This document shows, one piece after another, positions 1 through 5,545 of a stretch of 8,188 bases of DNA. Where the stretch lies: assembly GCA_903897205.1 (NCBI GenBank), contig CAIUAS010000277.1, forward strand, positions 1 to 8,188, given 5' to 3'. The stretch is from an uncultured Gammaproteobacteria bacterium. Lineage in GTDB: Bacteria; Pseudomonadota; Gammaproteobacteria; CAIUAS01. Under the pieces are notes generated by a model, which did no database searches, was not told where the DNA came from, and saw only the letters and a program-made list of their open reading frames with translations. Each line of letters begins with the position of its first letter. Within the stretch, counting starts at the first letter, position 1. The position numbers and the translations under genes were made by a program.

Positions 1-3000
1 CAAACGGCTTTAAAGTTAGTGGGTATACAGATACCGTTACAGCCGCATCTAGGCCATTTGCTCATCGAAGATACCAAAATCAGGCTTAAAATCAGAGGGC
101 GTGAGGTTAGCCGTCTGGAGTTACCGGAAGTTATGGATCCTGACAAGCTCATAATCAGATATCTACTAGCAGTCATGATGACGCCGGCCTTTGATTTCGA
201 TAAAAAGCTATACGCCCTTATTAGTTTGAAAAGCGTTTATTTAATATTAGAAGAAGGTTACTCTCCAGGCGCAAACCTGCTGTTATTAACCTATGCTTTT
301 TTCTTGGTGCGGCGAAATAATTTTAAATTAGCATCAGCTTATATGGCTCTCGCTAAAGGACTTGATAATCCTCGGGATATTAAAATATCAGCTAGCTGTG
401 ATGGCTTGTCAGGTGTTCTTTTAAATCACTGGTGGGCGCCCGCGCGCACGAATAACCAACTATTGCATCAGTCTTATATACTTGCGCTTGAGGTGGGTTT
501 TTTACACGTGGCCACGCGTGTCATTATTACGCAATCGTATAATTCCTGTTTTGCAGGTGTGGATTTAAAGCAAGTACTATGCGAAACCGAGGCAAGCCTG
601 CTTTTTTTTAAGCAAACGCATAATAATGAATGGTATGAAATCAGTTCCCTACTCAAGAATAATTTAAATGCGCTGCAAGCTATTAAGCCATTAAATCAGG
701 CAGAAACTGATACTTTTTTAGCGCAGGAGATACATGAATCGGCATTAATAATATCGATTTATACTTACTGCTTACTGGGCCAGTATTATTATGTATTAGG
801 CGATTACCCTCAGGCGTATCAGCTAATCACGCGGGCTTATCATTTAAAAGAAAATGTCATAGGCATGGTGCTTTATCCAATGACCCTCCAGTTATATGGT
901 TTGTCTTTAATTGCGCTCAGGCGCCAGGAAAACCAAAAGCTGCAACGGAGCGAGCGTAAACAACTCAAAGCGATCCAAAAGCAGTTCAGTCGATGGGCCC
1001 AGCAATGCCCCGCCAATTTCGAACACAAGAAGTTGCTACTCCAAGCAGAAATAGCGACCCTGCAAAATAATAGCGATATGCAAACTATCTTGACAGCTTA
1101 TGATAGCGCTATAAAAGCGGCGCTTGAGCAAAACTACCTGCAGGATGTCGCTATCGCTAATGAATGTGCAGCTCGTTTTTGTTTGAGTTTACATAAGCCG
1201 CATCTAGCCAAGCACTATATTATTGAAAGCTATTATGGCTATGAGCGTTGGGGTGCACAGGCAAAGTGTCAATTGCTTAAGAGCCACTATCCTGGGTATT
1301 TCCAAGCACAGATAGAAAGTCTGCCGTTAAGTTCATTGCTGATTACAACCAGTACGACGACCTCGACCCATTCGCTAGACTTTATGGCGATTATCAAAGC
1401 ATCGCAAACCATCACAAGTGAAATTCAGCTTGATAAGCTGTTGCACAGCCTATTGCAGATCCTACTGGAAAATGCGGGAGCGCAGCGCAGCGTTTTATTA
1501 GTTAAACAAGATGAGCAATGGTTTGTTGAAGCGGAAGGTTCTTTGGAGAAACAGTCTATTCAAATGGATAACCGAGAGGAGATCAGTGAACGCACCGATC
1601 TACCTTTACAGCTCATTCATTATGTTGCTCGCACCCAACAAGCCCAGATCCAAACCAATGCCTCGAATGAACAAGTGATAGCACAAGATCCTTACCTGCT
1701 GCGTTCTCAGGTTAAATCCCTGCTTCTTTTACCTATTTTTTACCAAGGCCAACTACGGCGTCTTTTATATATTGAGCATTATAGCTTAACCAACGCTTTT
1801 ACTGCCGAGCATCTACAAAGCTTGCAGTTGTTAGCCTCGCAAGCCGCTATTTCTTTAGAGAATGCCTATCTTTATCATCGAGCAACCCATGATGCTTTAA
1901 CCGGTTTAGGCAACCGTAGCTTGTTATATCCCTATTTTGAACAAGCGGTAAAAATAGCCAAACGCGGGCCAAAAATTCTTGCGGTATTTTTTCTTGATTT
2001 AGATTATTTTAAAACGGTTAACGATACGTTAGGCCATGAAGTGGGCGATAAATTATTGCAATACGTAGCTGAGCTAATTAAAGGCTGTCTACGCGAAACG
2101 GATCTGGGCGTACGTTTAGGCGGCGATGAATTTGTTATGGTGCTCAGTATTGAGGAAGTAAGCCAAGTAAGTCAGATAGCCGACCGTTTCTACCAGGCGC
2201 TGGCTAAACCCGTGCTTATTCAAGGGCATGAAATTCGAGTTTCCTCCAGTATGGGTATTAGCTTGTATCCGAGAGACGGCGAGGACATACAAACCTTACT
2301 CAAAGCGGCAGATGAGGTTTTGTATCAAGTAAAAGCCCAAGGAAGGAATCATTATCAGTTTTATTCAGACGCTTTAAATACCGCCGTCCAGCAAACCCAT
2401 CTGTTTGAAAAAGCCTTACAGCAAGCTGTAGAAAAACAAGAATTATGTTTATATTATCAGCCCATTTATAATTTAGTCACCGGCCAGATAAGTAGCTTAG
2501 AGGCGTTGTTGCGTTGGCAGCATCCCGAGCAAGGGCTGCTGACCGCAAGCGAATTTATTGCGCAAGCGGAAAAGACATCTTTTATGCTAGAGATTGGGGA
2601 ATGGGTGCTCAAGCAAGCCTGTACGCAAGCTAAAGCATGGCAATTGAAAGGCTTAAAAGCCTTGCCCATTGCGGTTAATATCTCGGCCATACAATTTAAA
2701 AAACTATCCCTTAGCACGTTGCTCGCTAGCCTTTTGCAGGAAACCCAATTAGACCCTGCTTATTTAGAGCTAGAACTGACCGAGAGCGTATTATTGGAAA
2801 ATACGCCTGAAGTTCTCGCTGAAATGGAGGCTTTACGGCAATTAGGTATACGGTTAGTGATCGATGATTTTGGAACAGGCTATTCAAGTTTATCTTATTT
2901 AAAACGTCTGCCCGTCAGTAAACTAAAGATTGATCAATCCTTTATTAGAGACATTCAGATCGACGCACAAGATAAGGCCATTGTAGAAGCGATTATCGCA

Positions 3001-3162
3001 ATGGCGCATCGTTTGAATCTGCAAGTGATAGCGGAAGGGGTAGAAGATCTGGCACAGGTTGGTTTTTTAAAGGAACAGCACGCTGATCAAGTGCAAGGCT
3101 ATCACTTCAGTTATCCTTTAAGTGCAGAAGAATGTGAGCCATTGCTTAAAACACACGACTGA
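1..3162 (+). CDS. 3' part of a large sensory fusion protein: helical repeats, GAF, GGDEF and EAL (c-di-GMP synthesis and breakdown)
   Basis: The frame is open to the left edge, so this is a 3' fragment; the first possible start inside the window, GTG at 19, has no claim to be the real one. Numbering from that GTG, residues 1-445 are a TPR-like helical region. The stretch around 330-425 (CPANFEHKKLL, AIANECAARF, YERWGAQAK) resembles the segment between the ATPase and GAF domains of large PknB/AAA-ATPase multi-sensor kinases, so a kinase and ATPase may lie upstream (inference). A GAF domain follows at about 460-612. The GGDEF domain (620-785) has HDALTGLGNR, the metal-binding D660, an intact GGDEF (701-705) and an RxxD inhibitory site (R692-D695). 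The EAL domain (800-1045) has EAL at 828-830, D949-D950, K970, E1006 and Q1026, so both cyclase and phosphodiesterase look active. The usual histidine kinase output of this scaffold is replaced by c-di-GMP domains. Confidence 0.93.
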   Translation, partial: QTALKLVGIQIPLQPHLGHLLIEDTKIRLKIRGREVSRLELPEVMDPDKLIIRYLLAVMMTPAFDFDKKLYALISLKSVYLILEEGYSPGANLLLLTYAFFLVRRNNFKLASAYMALAKGLDNPRDIKISASCDGLSGVLLNHWWAPARTNNQLLHQSYILALEVGFLHVATRVIITQSYNSCFAGVDLKQVLCETEASLLFFKQTHNNEWYEISSLLKNNLNALQAIKPLNQAETDTFLAQEIHESALIISIYTYCLLGQYYYVLGDYPQAYQLITRAYHLKENVIGMVLYPMTLQLYGLSLIALRRQENQKLQRSERKQLKAIQKQFSRWAQQCPANFEHKKLLLQAEIATLQNNSDMQTILTAYDSAIKAALEQNYLQDVAIANECAARFCLSLHKPHLAKHYIIESYYGYERWGAQAKCQLLKSHYPGYFQAQIESLPLSSLLITTSTTTSTHSLDFMAIIKASQTITSEIQLDKLLHSLLQILLENAGAQRSVLLVKQDEQWFVEAEGSLEKQSIQMDNREEISERTDLPLQLIHYVARTQQAQIQTNASNEQVIAQDPYLLRSQVKSLLLLPIFYQGQLRRLLYIEHYSLTNAFTAEHLQSLQLLASQAAISLENAYLYHRATHDALTGLGNRSLLYPYFEQAVKIAKRGPKILAVFFLDLDYFKTVNDTLGHEVGDKLLQYVAELIKGCLRETDLGVRLGGDEFVMVLSIEEVSQVSQIADRFYQALAKPVLIQGHEIRVSSSMGISLYPRDGEDIQTLLKAADEVLYQVKAQGRNHYQFYSDALNTAVQQTHLFEKALQQAVEKQELCLYYQPIYNLVTGQISSLEALLRWQHPEQGLLTASEFIAQAEKTSFMLEIGEWVLKQACTQAKAWQLKGLKALPIAVNISAIQFKKLSLSTLLASLLQETQLDPAYLELELTESVLLENTPEVLAEMEALRQLGIRLVIDDFGTGYSSLSYLKRLPVSKLKIDQSFIRDIQIDAQDKAIVEAIIAMAHRLNLQVIAEGVEDLAQVGFLKEQHADQVQGYHFSYPLSAEECEPLLKTHD

Positions 3163-3187
3163 AGCTAACAAAAAAATATTTAATATG

Positions 3188-4261
3188 TTACTTGCTTAAT
3201 ATTTCAACGAGTTTTTTATTAATAAAGTATTGTTCATGCCCATTTTTAACACTTTGAAGCAAACCTAGGGTTTCTAAAGTTTTTAAATAAACAGCAACCG
3301 TCTGCCGCTTGCCCAACCCCGCTTCTTCAACAAAACGAAGCTTGCAGTAGGGATGTTGAAAAATGACTTCAATCAACTCATTACTATAAATATTTGGCGT
3401 TTTCGCTTGGACTATTTCTTTGGCTTCTGCCATTGCTGCTAAAATTTTTAAAATTCGCGCTTGCGTTTCTGCAGCCGTTACCTCTATGGCGTCCAAGATA
3501 TACAAAATCCAACTTAGCCAATCCGCTTTTTCTGTTACGCCTCTTAAGCCTTCATAATAGGCTATTTTAGTACGAAGCCTATAATGGCTCAGTAAAAGAG
3601 CCGGTTTTTTTAATAAGCCTTTTTCAACCAGAAATAAAATATCAACAATGCGGCTTGCCCCCCCATCACCATCAACAAATGAATGAAGCGCTGCAAAGTG
3701 ATAATGCATAATCGCAAGTTTAATCAGTGGGTCCATGTTATCTTCAGCATGAATAAATTTTTCGAGCTTGGCTAATTGATCATGGCTAATAGATTCTCTT
3801 TCTGGCGAAATATAAATCACATCATCTTGTGAGTTACTTATTTTAGCTCCCGACGTAGTTCTACCACCGCCAAGGCTGCTGGCTTTAATAATTTCTACCA
3901 GCTCCATAAATAAATGAGTGGAAAGTGAGTTATTTTTTAAAGCTCTATAACCATGCCATAGCGCTTGTCGATAGCGCAAAATCGCTTTTGCATGCGGATC
4001 AGTTGCTAATTTTTCATCTGCTGCCGCTGTGTAAAGCTCATTATTCGTCGTAATTATATTTTCTATTTCTAAAGAAAAACGTGCTTCTTGCAAAATAATT
4101 CCATTAACTAAAATACTTTGGTTTGGTATTGAATTGATTAAATCTTTAAGCTCAACAAGCCGCTGCTTCGCGAGCATAACTTTTTTTAAAATAACAGGCG
4201 CCGCTAAATCAATTGCTGACGGCAAGAACGACAAAGCGTTGTAAGGCTCATTTCGATTCAT
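3188..4261 (-). CDS. Fic-domain protein with N-terminal inhibitory helix, winged-helix C-terminus and degenerate active site
   Basis: Fic enzymes transfer AMP or related groups from a nucleotide to target hydroxyls. This 357-residue protein has the common Fic_N-Fic-winged-helix layout. The inhibitory motif S/TxxxEN is present near the N-terminus (S63, E67, N68). The substrate flap is at about 130-152 (GGGRTTSGAKISN then VIYISPERE). The catalytic loop reads HSFVDGDGGASR (193-204) where the family has HxFx[D/E]GNGRxxR. H193, D197 and R204 are kept, but the Asn is D199 and the phosphate-binding Arg is G201. The codons there form a run of seven G. The family's helix after the loop (SRIVDILFLVEKGLL) and LSHYR are present, and a winged helix-turn-helix occupies about 280-357. 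An AAGGA ribosome-binding site 6 nt upstream (4268-4272) supports this ATG. It is convergent with the GGDEF-EAL gene. The protein is full length, but AMP transfer may be weakened or altered. Confidence 0.92.
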   Translation of the reverse strand: MNRNEPYNALSFLPSAIDLAAPVILKKVMLAKQRLVELKDLINSIPNQSILVNGIILQEARFSLEIENIITTNNELYTAAADEKLATDPHAKAILRYRQALWHGYRALKNNSLSTHLFMELVEIIKASSLGGGRTTSGAKISNSQDDVIYISPERESISHDQLAKLEKFIHAEDNMDPLIKLAIMHYHFAALHSFVDGDGGASRIVDILFLVEKGLLKKPALLLSHYRLRTKIAYYEGLRGVTEKADWLSWILYILDAIEVTAAETQARILKILAAMAEAKEIVQAKTPNIYSNELIEVIFQHPYCKLRFVEEAGLGKRQTVAVYLKTLETLGLLQSVKNGHEQYFINKKLVEILSK

Positions 4262-4339
4262 ATCAATTCCTTATATTTTTCTTGTAAAAGATGTTAATTC
4301 AGTGGGCTTTACTATCAGCATATTTCAACAAAACACTTT

Positions 4340-4351
4340 ATTATAATTATA
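4340..4351 (-). promoter_or_regulatory. Possible -10 region for the Fic gene
   Basis: On the - strand the sequence TATAATTATAAT gives two adjacent perfect -10 hexamers about 80 bp upstream of the Fic start codon. No convincing -35 hexamer lies at the right distance, and the region is AT-rich, so this is only a candidate. The rest of the gap between the toxin stop and the Fic start (4262-4422) holds a run of six G (4380-4385) and no recognisable gene or clear terminator. Confidence 0.25.
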
Positions 4352-4422
4352 AATTCGCATGAAAACAGTGCGCGGCTCAGGGGGGCTGCCTGCCGATAGA
4401 AAGGGAAAAAGGCGGTAACTGT

Positions 4423-4788
4423 TTAGCTGATTTCCAAGTTATTTTCTATCACTTCGTATATCGACTGATAAATAAGGGCCATCTGCTCACCTGAAACCTG
4501 CGTTAATGGGCCATCTATTAACCGACTATTATCAATAGCACGTATTTGATCAATTAAAATATCCGAATCTTTCTCTAATCTGTCTTGGGCTTTGACTCTA
4601 ACCCTTAAAGGTTGTGCGTCTTCTATCAACTGGGTTGTGAGTGGAACAATCAAAGTTGACGGGTGAGCAACATCTAGCAGAGTTTGATTTTGTATTATAA
4701 GCACCGGTCTGGTTTTACCAGATTCTGTCCCTTTATTGGGATTCAAATTAGCCAGCCATATTTCACCTTGTTTAAGCTTCCGGGTCAT
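4423..4788 (-). CDS. mazF: MazF/PemK-family mRNA interferase toxin
   Basis: MazF-family toxins are sequence-specific endoribonucleases that cut mRNA and stop growth when the antitoxin is lost. The 121-residue protein has the typical start GEIWLANLNP (8-17), the conserved GKTRPVLII with catalytic-type R27, and STLIVPLTTQL with T51 in the position of the second active-site residue. Its length is normal for the family. I chose the ATG at 4788. A TTG six bases upstream (4794) is also in frame but has no better ribosome-binding site. The start lies inside the antitoxin gene (17-bp overlap), as is usual for translationally coupled toxin-antitoxin pairs, with only a weak GGA upstream. The specific target sequence cannot be read from the protein. 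Confidence 0.93.
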   Translation of the reverse strand: MTRKLKQGEIWLANLNPNKGTESGKTRPVLIIQNQTLLDVAHPSTLIVPLTTQLIEDAQPLRVRVKAQDRLEKDSDILIDQIRAIDNSRLIDGPLTQVSGEQMALIYQSIYEVIENNLEIS

Positions 4789-5008
4789 GTTCAATCCGAC
4801 TAAATTCAGCGTTTACCAACATACTCTCATCTCTTACCCGCAAACTCGCTTTTATAAGCTTTTGCTTCCGTTCTCTTTTTAAAACTTCTTCATTCATATG
4901 CTCAATAGCCTTGCGGATGTAATCTGCTTGCGACATATGCAATGTTTGCGATACGGCTTTCAACTCATTTAAAAGCCTACTGTCTAATCGAACAGAGACC
5001 AAAGACAT
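4772..5008 (-). CDS. Ribbon-helix-helix (CopG/MetJ-like) antitoxin
   Basis: This 78-residue protein is the first gene of the toxin-antitoxin operon. It should neutralise the MazF-like toxin with its C-terminal tail and repress the operon with its N-terminal DNA-binding fold. The visible fold is a beta strand LVSVRLD (3-9), helix A (about 10-25) and helix B beginning SQADYIRKAI, followed by a charged helix KRERKQKL and an acidic tail ending in HDPEA. The frame is open further upstream to ATGs at 5023 and 5071. I chose 5008 because a GAGG ribosome-binding site lies 9 nt before it, the protein then starts directly at the first ribbon strand, and the 5071 start would fall within the promoter. The stop overlaps the toxin start. 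Confidence 0.88.
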   Translation of the reverse strand: MSLVSVRLDSRLLNELKAVSQTLHMSQADYIRKAIEHMNEEVLKRERKQKLIKASLRVRDESMLVNAEFSRIEHDPEA

Positions 5009-5070
5009 ACTAACAGCCCTCATGTTATCATAATAGAATACAAAAATACTAACAAAACGCCATACTAACA
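5007..5070 (-). repeat. Three 9-bp direct repeats, probable antitoxin operator
   Basis: The sequence TGTTAGTAT (- strand) occurs exactly three times: 5062-5070, 5046-5054 and 5007-5015. The first copy touches the -10 and covers the expected start of transcription. The second lies 16 bp downstream in the leader, and the third overlaps the antitoxin start codon. Ribbon-helix-helix antitoxins commonly repress their own operon by binding short repeats over the promoter, so an operator role is inferred from position and repetition. Confidence 0.6.
5018..5021 (-). promoter_or_regulatory. Ribosome-binding site that decides the antitoxin start
   Basis: On the - strand GAGG lies 9 nt upstream of the ATG at 5008. 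It overlaps the alternative ATG at 5023, which itself has no Shine-Dalgarno sequence upstream. This favours the 78-residue product. Confidence 0.7.
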
Positions 5071-5098
5071 TTACATATCAGTTAATTTACAATGTCAA
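5070..5098 (-). promoter_or_regulatory. Sigma70 promoter of the toxin-antitoxin operon
   Basis: On the - strand a perfect -35 TTGACA (5093-5098) is followed by a 17-bp spacer and a -10 TGTAAT (5070-5075, five of six to consensus). Transcription would start near 5063, about 55 nt upstream of the antitoxin ATG. The strong core promoter suits a toxin-antitoxin operon that is held down by its own antitoxin. Confidence 0.8.
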
Positions 5099-5237
5099 CA
5101 GCACATATTTGTATTTCGTTTTTGTAAGCAACCTTGAAAAGACAAGAACCATTGCTAATCAACCACAACCTATCCTGCCATTCATTTGCAAAGTATGACA
5201 TAGTCGATAAGATATATTTGCTTTATATAAAAAATAA

Positions 5238-5417
5238 CGCGCAGCTTTTGCTAGCACATGCCACGATATTTTTAATCTTTATTCGCTACATTTTCTCCAA
5301 ACAAACTATGGCAAACTATCACGTCTAATTGAATTTCATCAAAATTATTTGCAATCATTAGAAAAAGAGAGCGTCCACTACAAAGCTTCCCAACGTATTT
5401 CTATTTTCAATATTTAA
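5238..5417 (+). pseudogene. Possible C-terminal remnant of an unknown gene
   Basis: After a stop at 5235-5237 the frame is open for 59 codons to a TAA at 5415-5417, with no start codon near its beginning. The later part reads like ordinary soluble protein (for example RLIEFHQNYLQSLEKE and SVHYKASQRISIFNI), richer in charged residues than chance translation of AT-rich DNA usually gives. A GC-rich hairpin begins 2 nt after the stop, as at a gene end. I do not recognise the family. It may equally be a chance open frame, so confidence is low. Confidence 0.25.
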
Positions 5418-5419
5418 AG

Positions 5420-5436
5420 AGGGCGGTCCACGCCCT
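5420..5436 (+). terminator. Short GC-rich hairpin, possibly a remnant terminator
   Basis: AGGGCG and CGCCCT form a perfect 6-bp stem around the 5-nt loop GTCCA. It stands out in an AT-rich region and lies just after the stop of the possible gene remnant. No T-run follows on either strand at a useful length, so efficient intrinsic termination is doubtful. Confidence 0.35.
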
Positions 5437-5447
5437 TGCCACAAATA

Positions 5448-5511
5448 AGTAGCACACCTTTAAGCTTGCGTTAATTTTCCCTTAAGTTTTCCTTAAGGTT
5501 AGTGTGCTACT
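5448..5511. repeat. 10-bp perfect inverted repeat framing the regulator-binding region
   Basis: AGTAGCACAC (5448-5457) and GTGTGCTACT (5502-5511) are exact reverse complements separated by 44 bp. The four TTAA half-sites lie between them, and the right arm runs into the -10-like hexamer. A 10-bp match this close is unlikely by chance. It could be a second operator, a DNA or RNA hairpin, or a trace of an insertion; nothing in the sequence decides. Confidence 0.6.
5459..5497 (+). promoter_or_regulatory. Tandem PmrA-like boxes, four half-sites at 11-bp spacing
   Basis: The half-sites are TTTAAG (5459-5464), GTTAAT (5470-5475), CTTAAG (5481-5486) and CTTAAG (5492-5497). Their TTAA cores repeat at exactly 11 bp, one helical turn, and each is followed by TT two bases on. 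The last two form CTTAAG-N5-CTTAAG, which fits the enterobacterial PmrA box (YTTAAK-N5-YTTAAK) and the Legionella/Coxiella PmrA consensus (two cTTAATatT units 11 bp apart). PmrA is an OmpR-type response regulator that activates many Dot/Icm effector and machinery genes in those genera. The downstream half-site ends 10 bp before the -10-like hexamer, the usual placement for activation by this regulator class. Binding by PmrA itself is inferred, since no regulator gene is in the window. Confidence 0.75.
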
Positions 5512-5513
5512 AT
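5508..5513 (+). promoter_or_regulatory. -10-like hexamer of the effector-candidate operon
   Basis: TACTAT matches the -10 consensus at four of six positions. There is no -35 hexamer 17 bp upstream (AGTTTT), as expected for a promoter that depends on an activator. It lies 10 bp after the last PmrA-like half-site and would start transcription near 5520, leaving a leader of about 25 nt. Confidence 0.5.
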
Positions 5514-5536
5514 TTCAAGCAATTACTAATTTTTAT

Positions 5537-5540
5537 GAGG
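5537..5540 (+). promoter_or_regulatory. Ribosome-binding site that decides the start of the membrane protein gene
   Basis: GAGG lies 5 nt upstream of the ATG at 5546. The longer in-frame GTG at 5504 sits inside the promoter inverted repeat, upstream of the expected start of transcription, so it is not used. Confidence 0.75.
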
Positions 5541-5545
5541 CAATC

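Larger units (their letters stand above)
5099..5447. other. Intergenic region between the divergent TA and effector-candidate operons
   Basis: This AT-rich stretch of about 350 bp separates two divergently transcribed operons. I see no intact gene, no tRNA and no long repeat in it. It holds only a possible gene remnant (5238-5417) and a small hairpin (5420-5436), listed separately. Confidence 0.6.

Noticed and set aside
602..609. Run of eight T in the large signalling gene, possible slippage site
   Set aside because: The reading frame continues intact on both sides into well-conserved domains, and T-runs are common in DNA of this composition.
2466..2717. Antisense open frame within the EAL-coding region; others at 474-656, 5959-6162, 7411-7593 and 7656-7919
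   Set aside because: All lie opposite well-supported genes, with no ribosome-binding site or recognisable protein features.
3163..3187. Possible terminator between the convergent GGDEF-EAL and Fic genes
   Set aside because: Only AT-rich imperfect symmetry around AATATT; no stable GC stem.
3195..3203. CTTAATATT, a perfect Legionella-type PmrA half-site
   Set aside because: A single copy within the 3' end of the Fic gene with no partner 11 bp away and no gene start nearby.
4363..4424. 7-bp inverted repeat AAACAGT/ACTGTTT downstream of the toxin gene
   Set aside because: The arms are 48 bp apart, the inner bases do not pair and no T-run follows; a match this short can be chance.
5009..5071. 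Longer antitoxin starting at 5071 or 5023
   Set aside because: The 5071 start lies in the -10 element and adds a hydrophobic, promoter-derived peptide. The 5023 start has no ribosome-binding site, whereas 5008 does.
5134..5328. 64-codon open frame on the + strand starting with TTG
   Set aside because: No ribosome-binding site, a rare start codon, a composition typical of translated AT-rich DNA, and overlap with the more protein-like frame at 5238-5417.
5504..5545. N-terminal extension of the membrane protein to a GTG at 5504
   Set aside because: The GTG lies in the inverted repeat and upstream of the expected start of transcription; the ATG at 5546 has a GAGG at the right distance.
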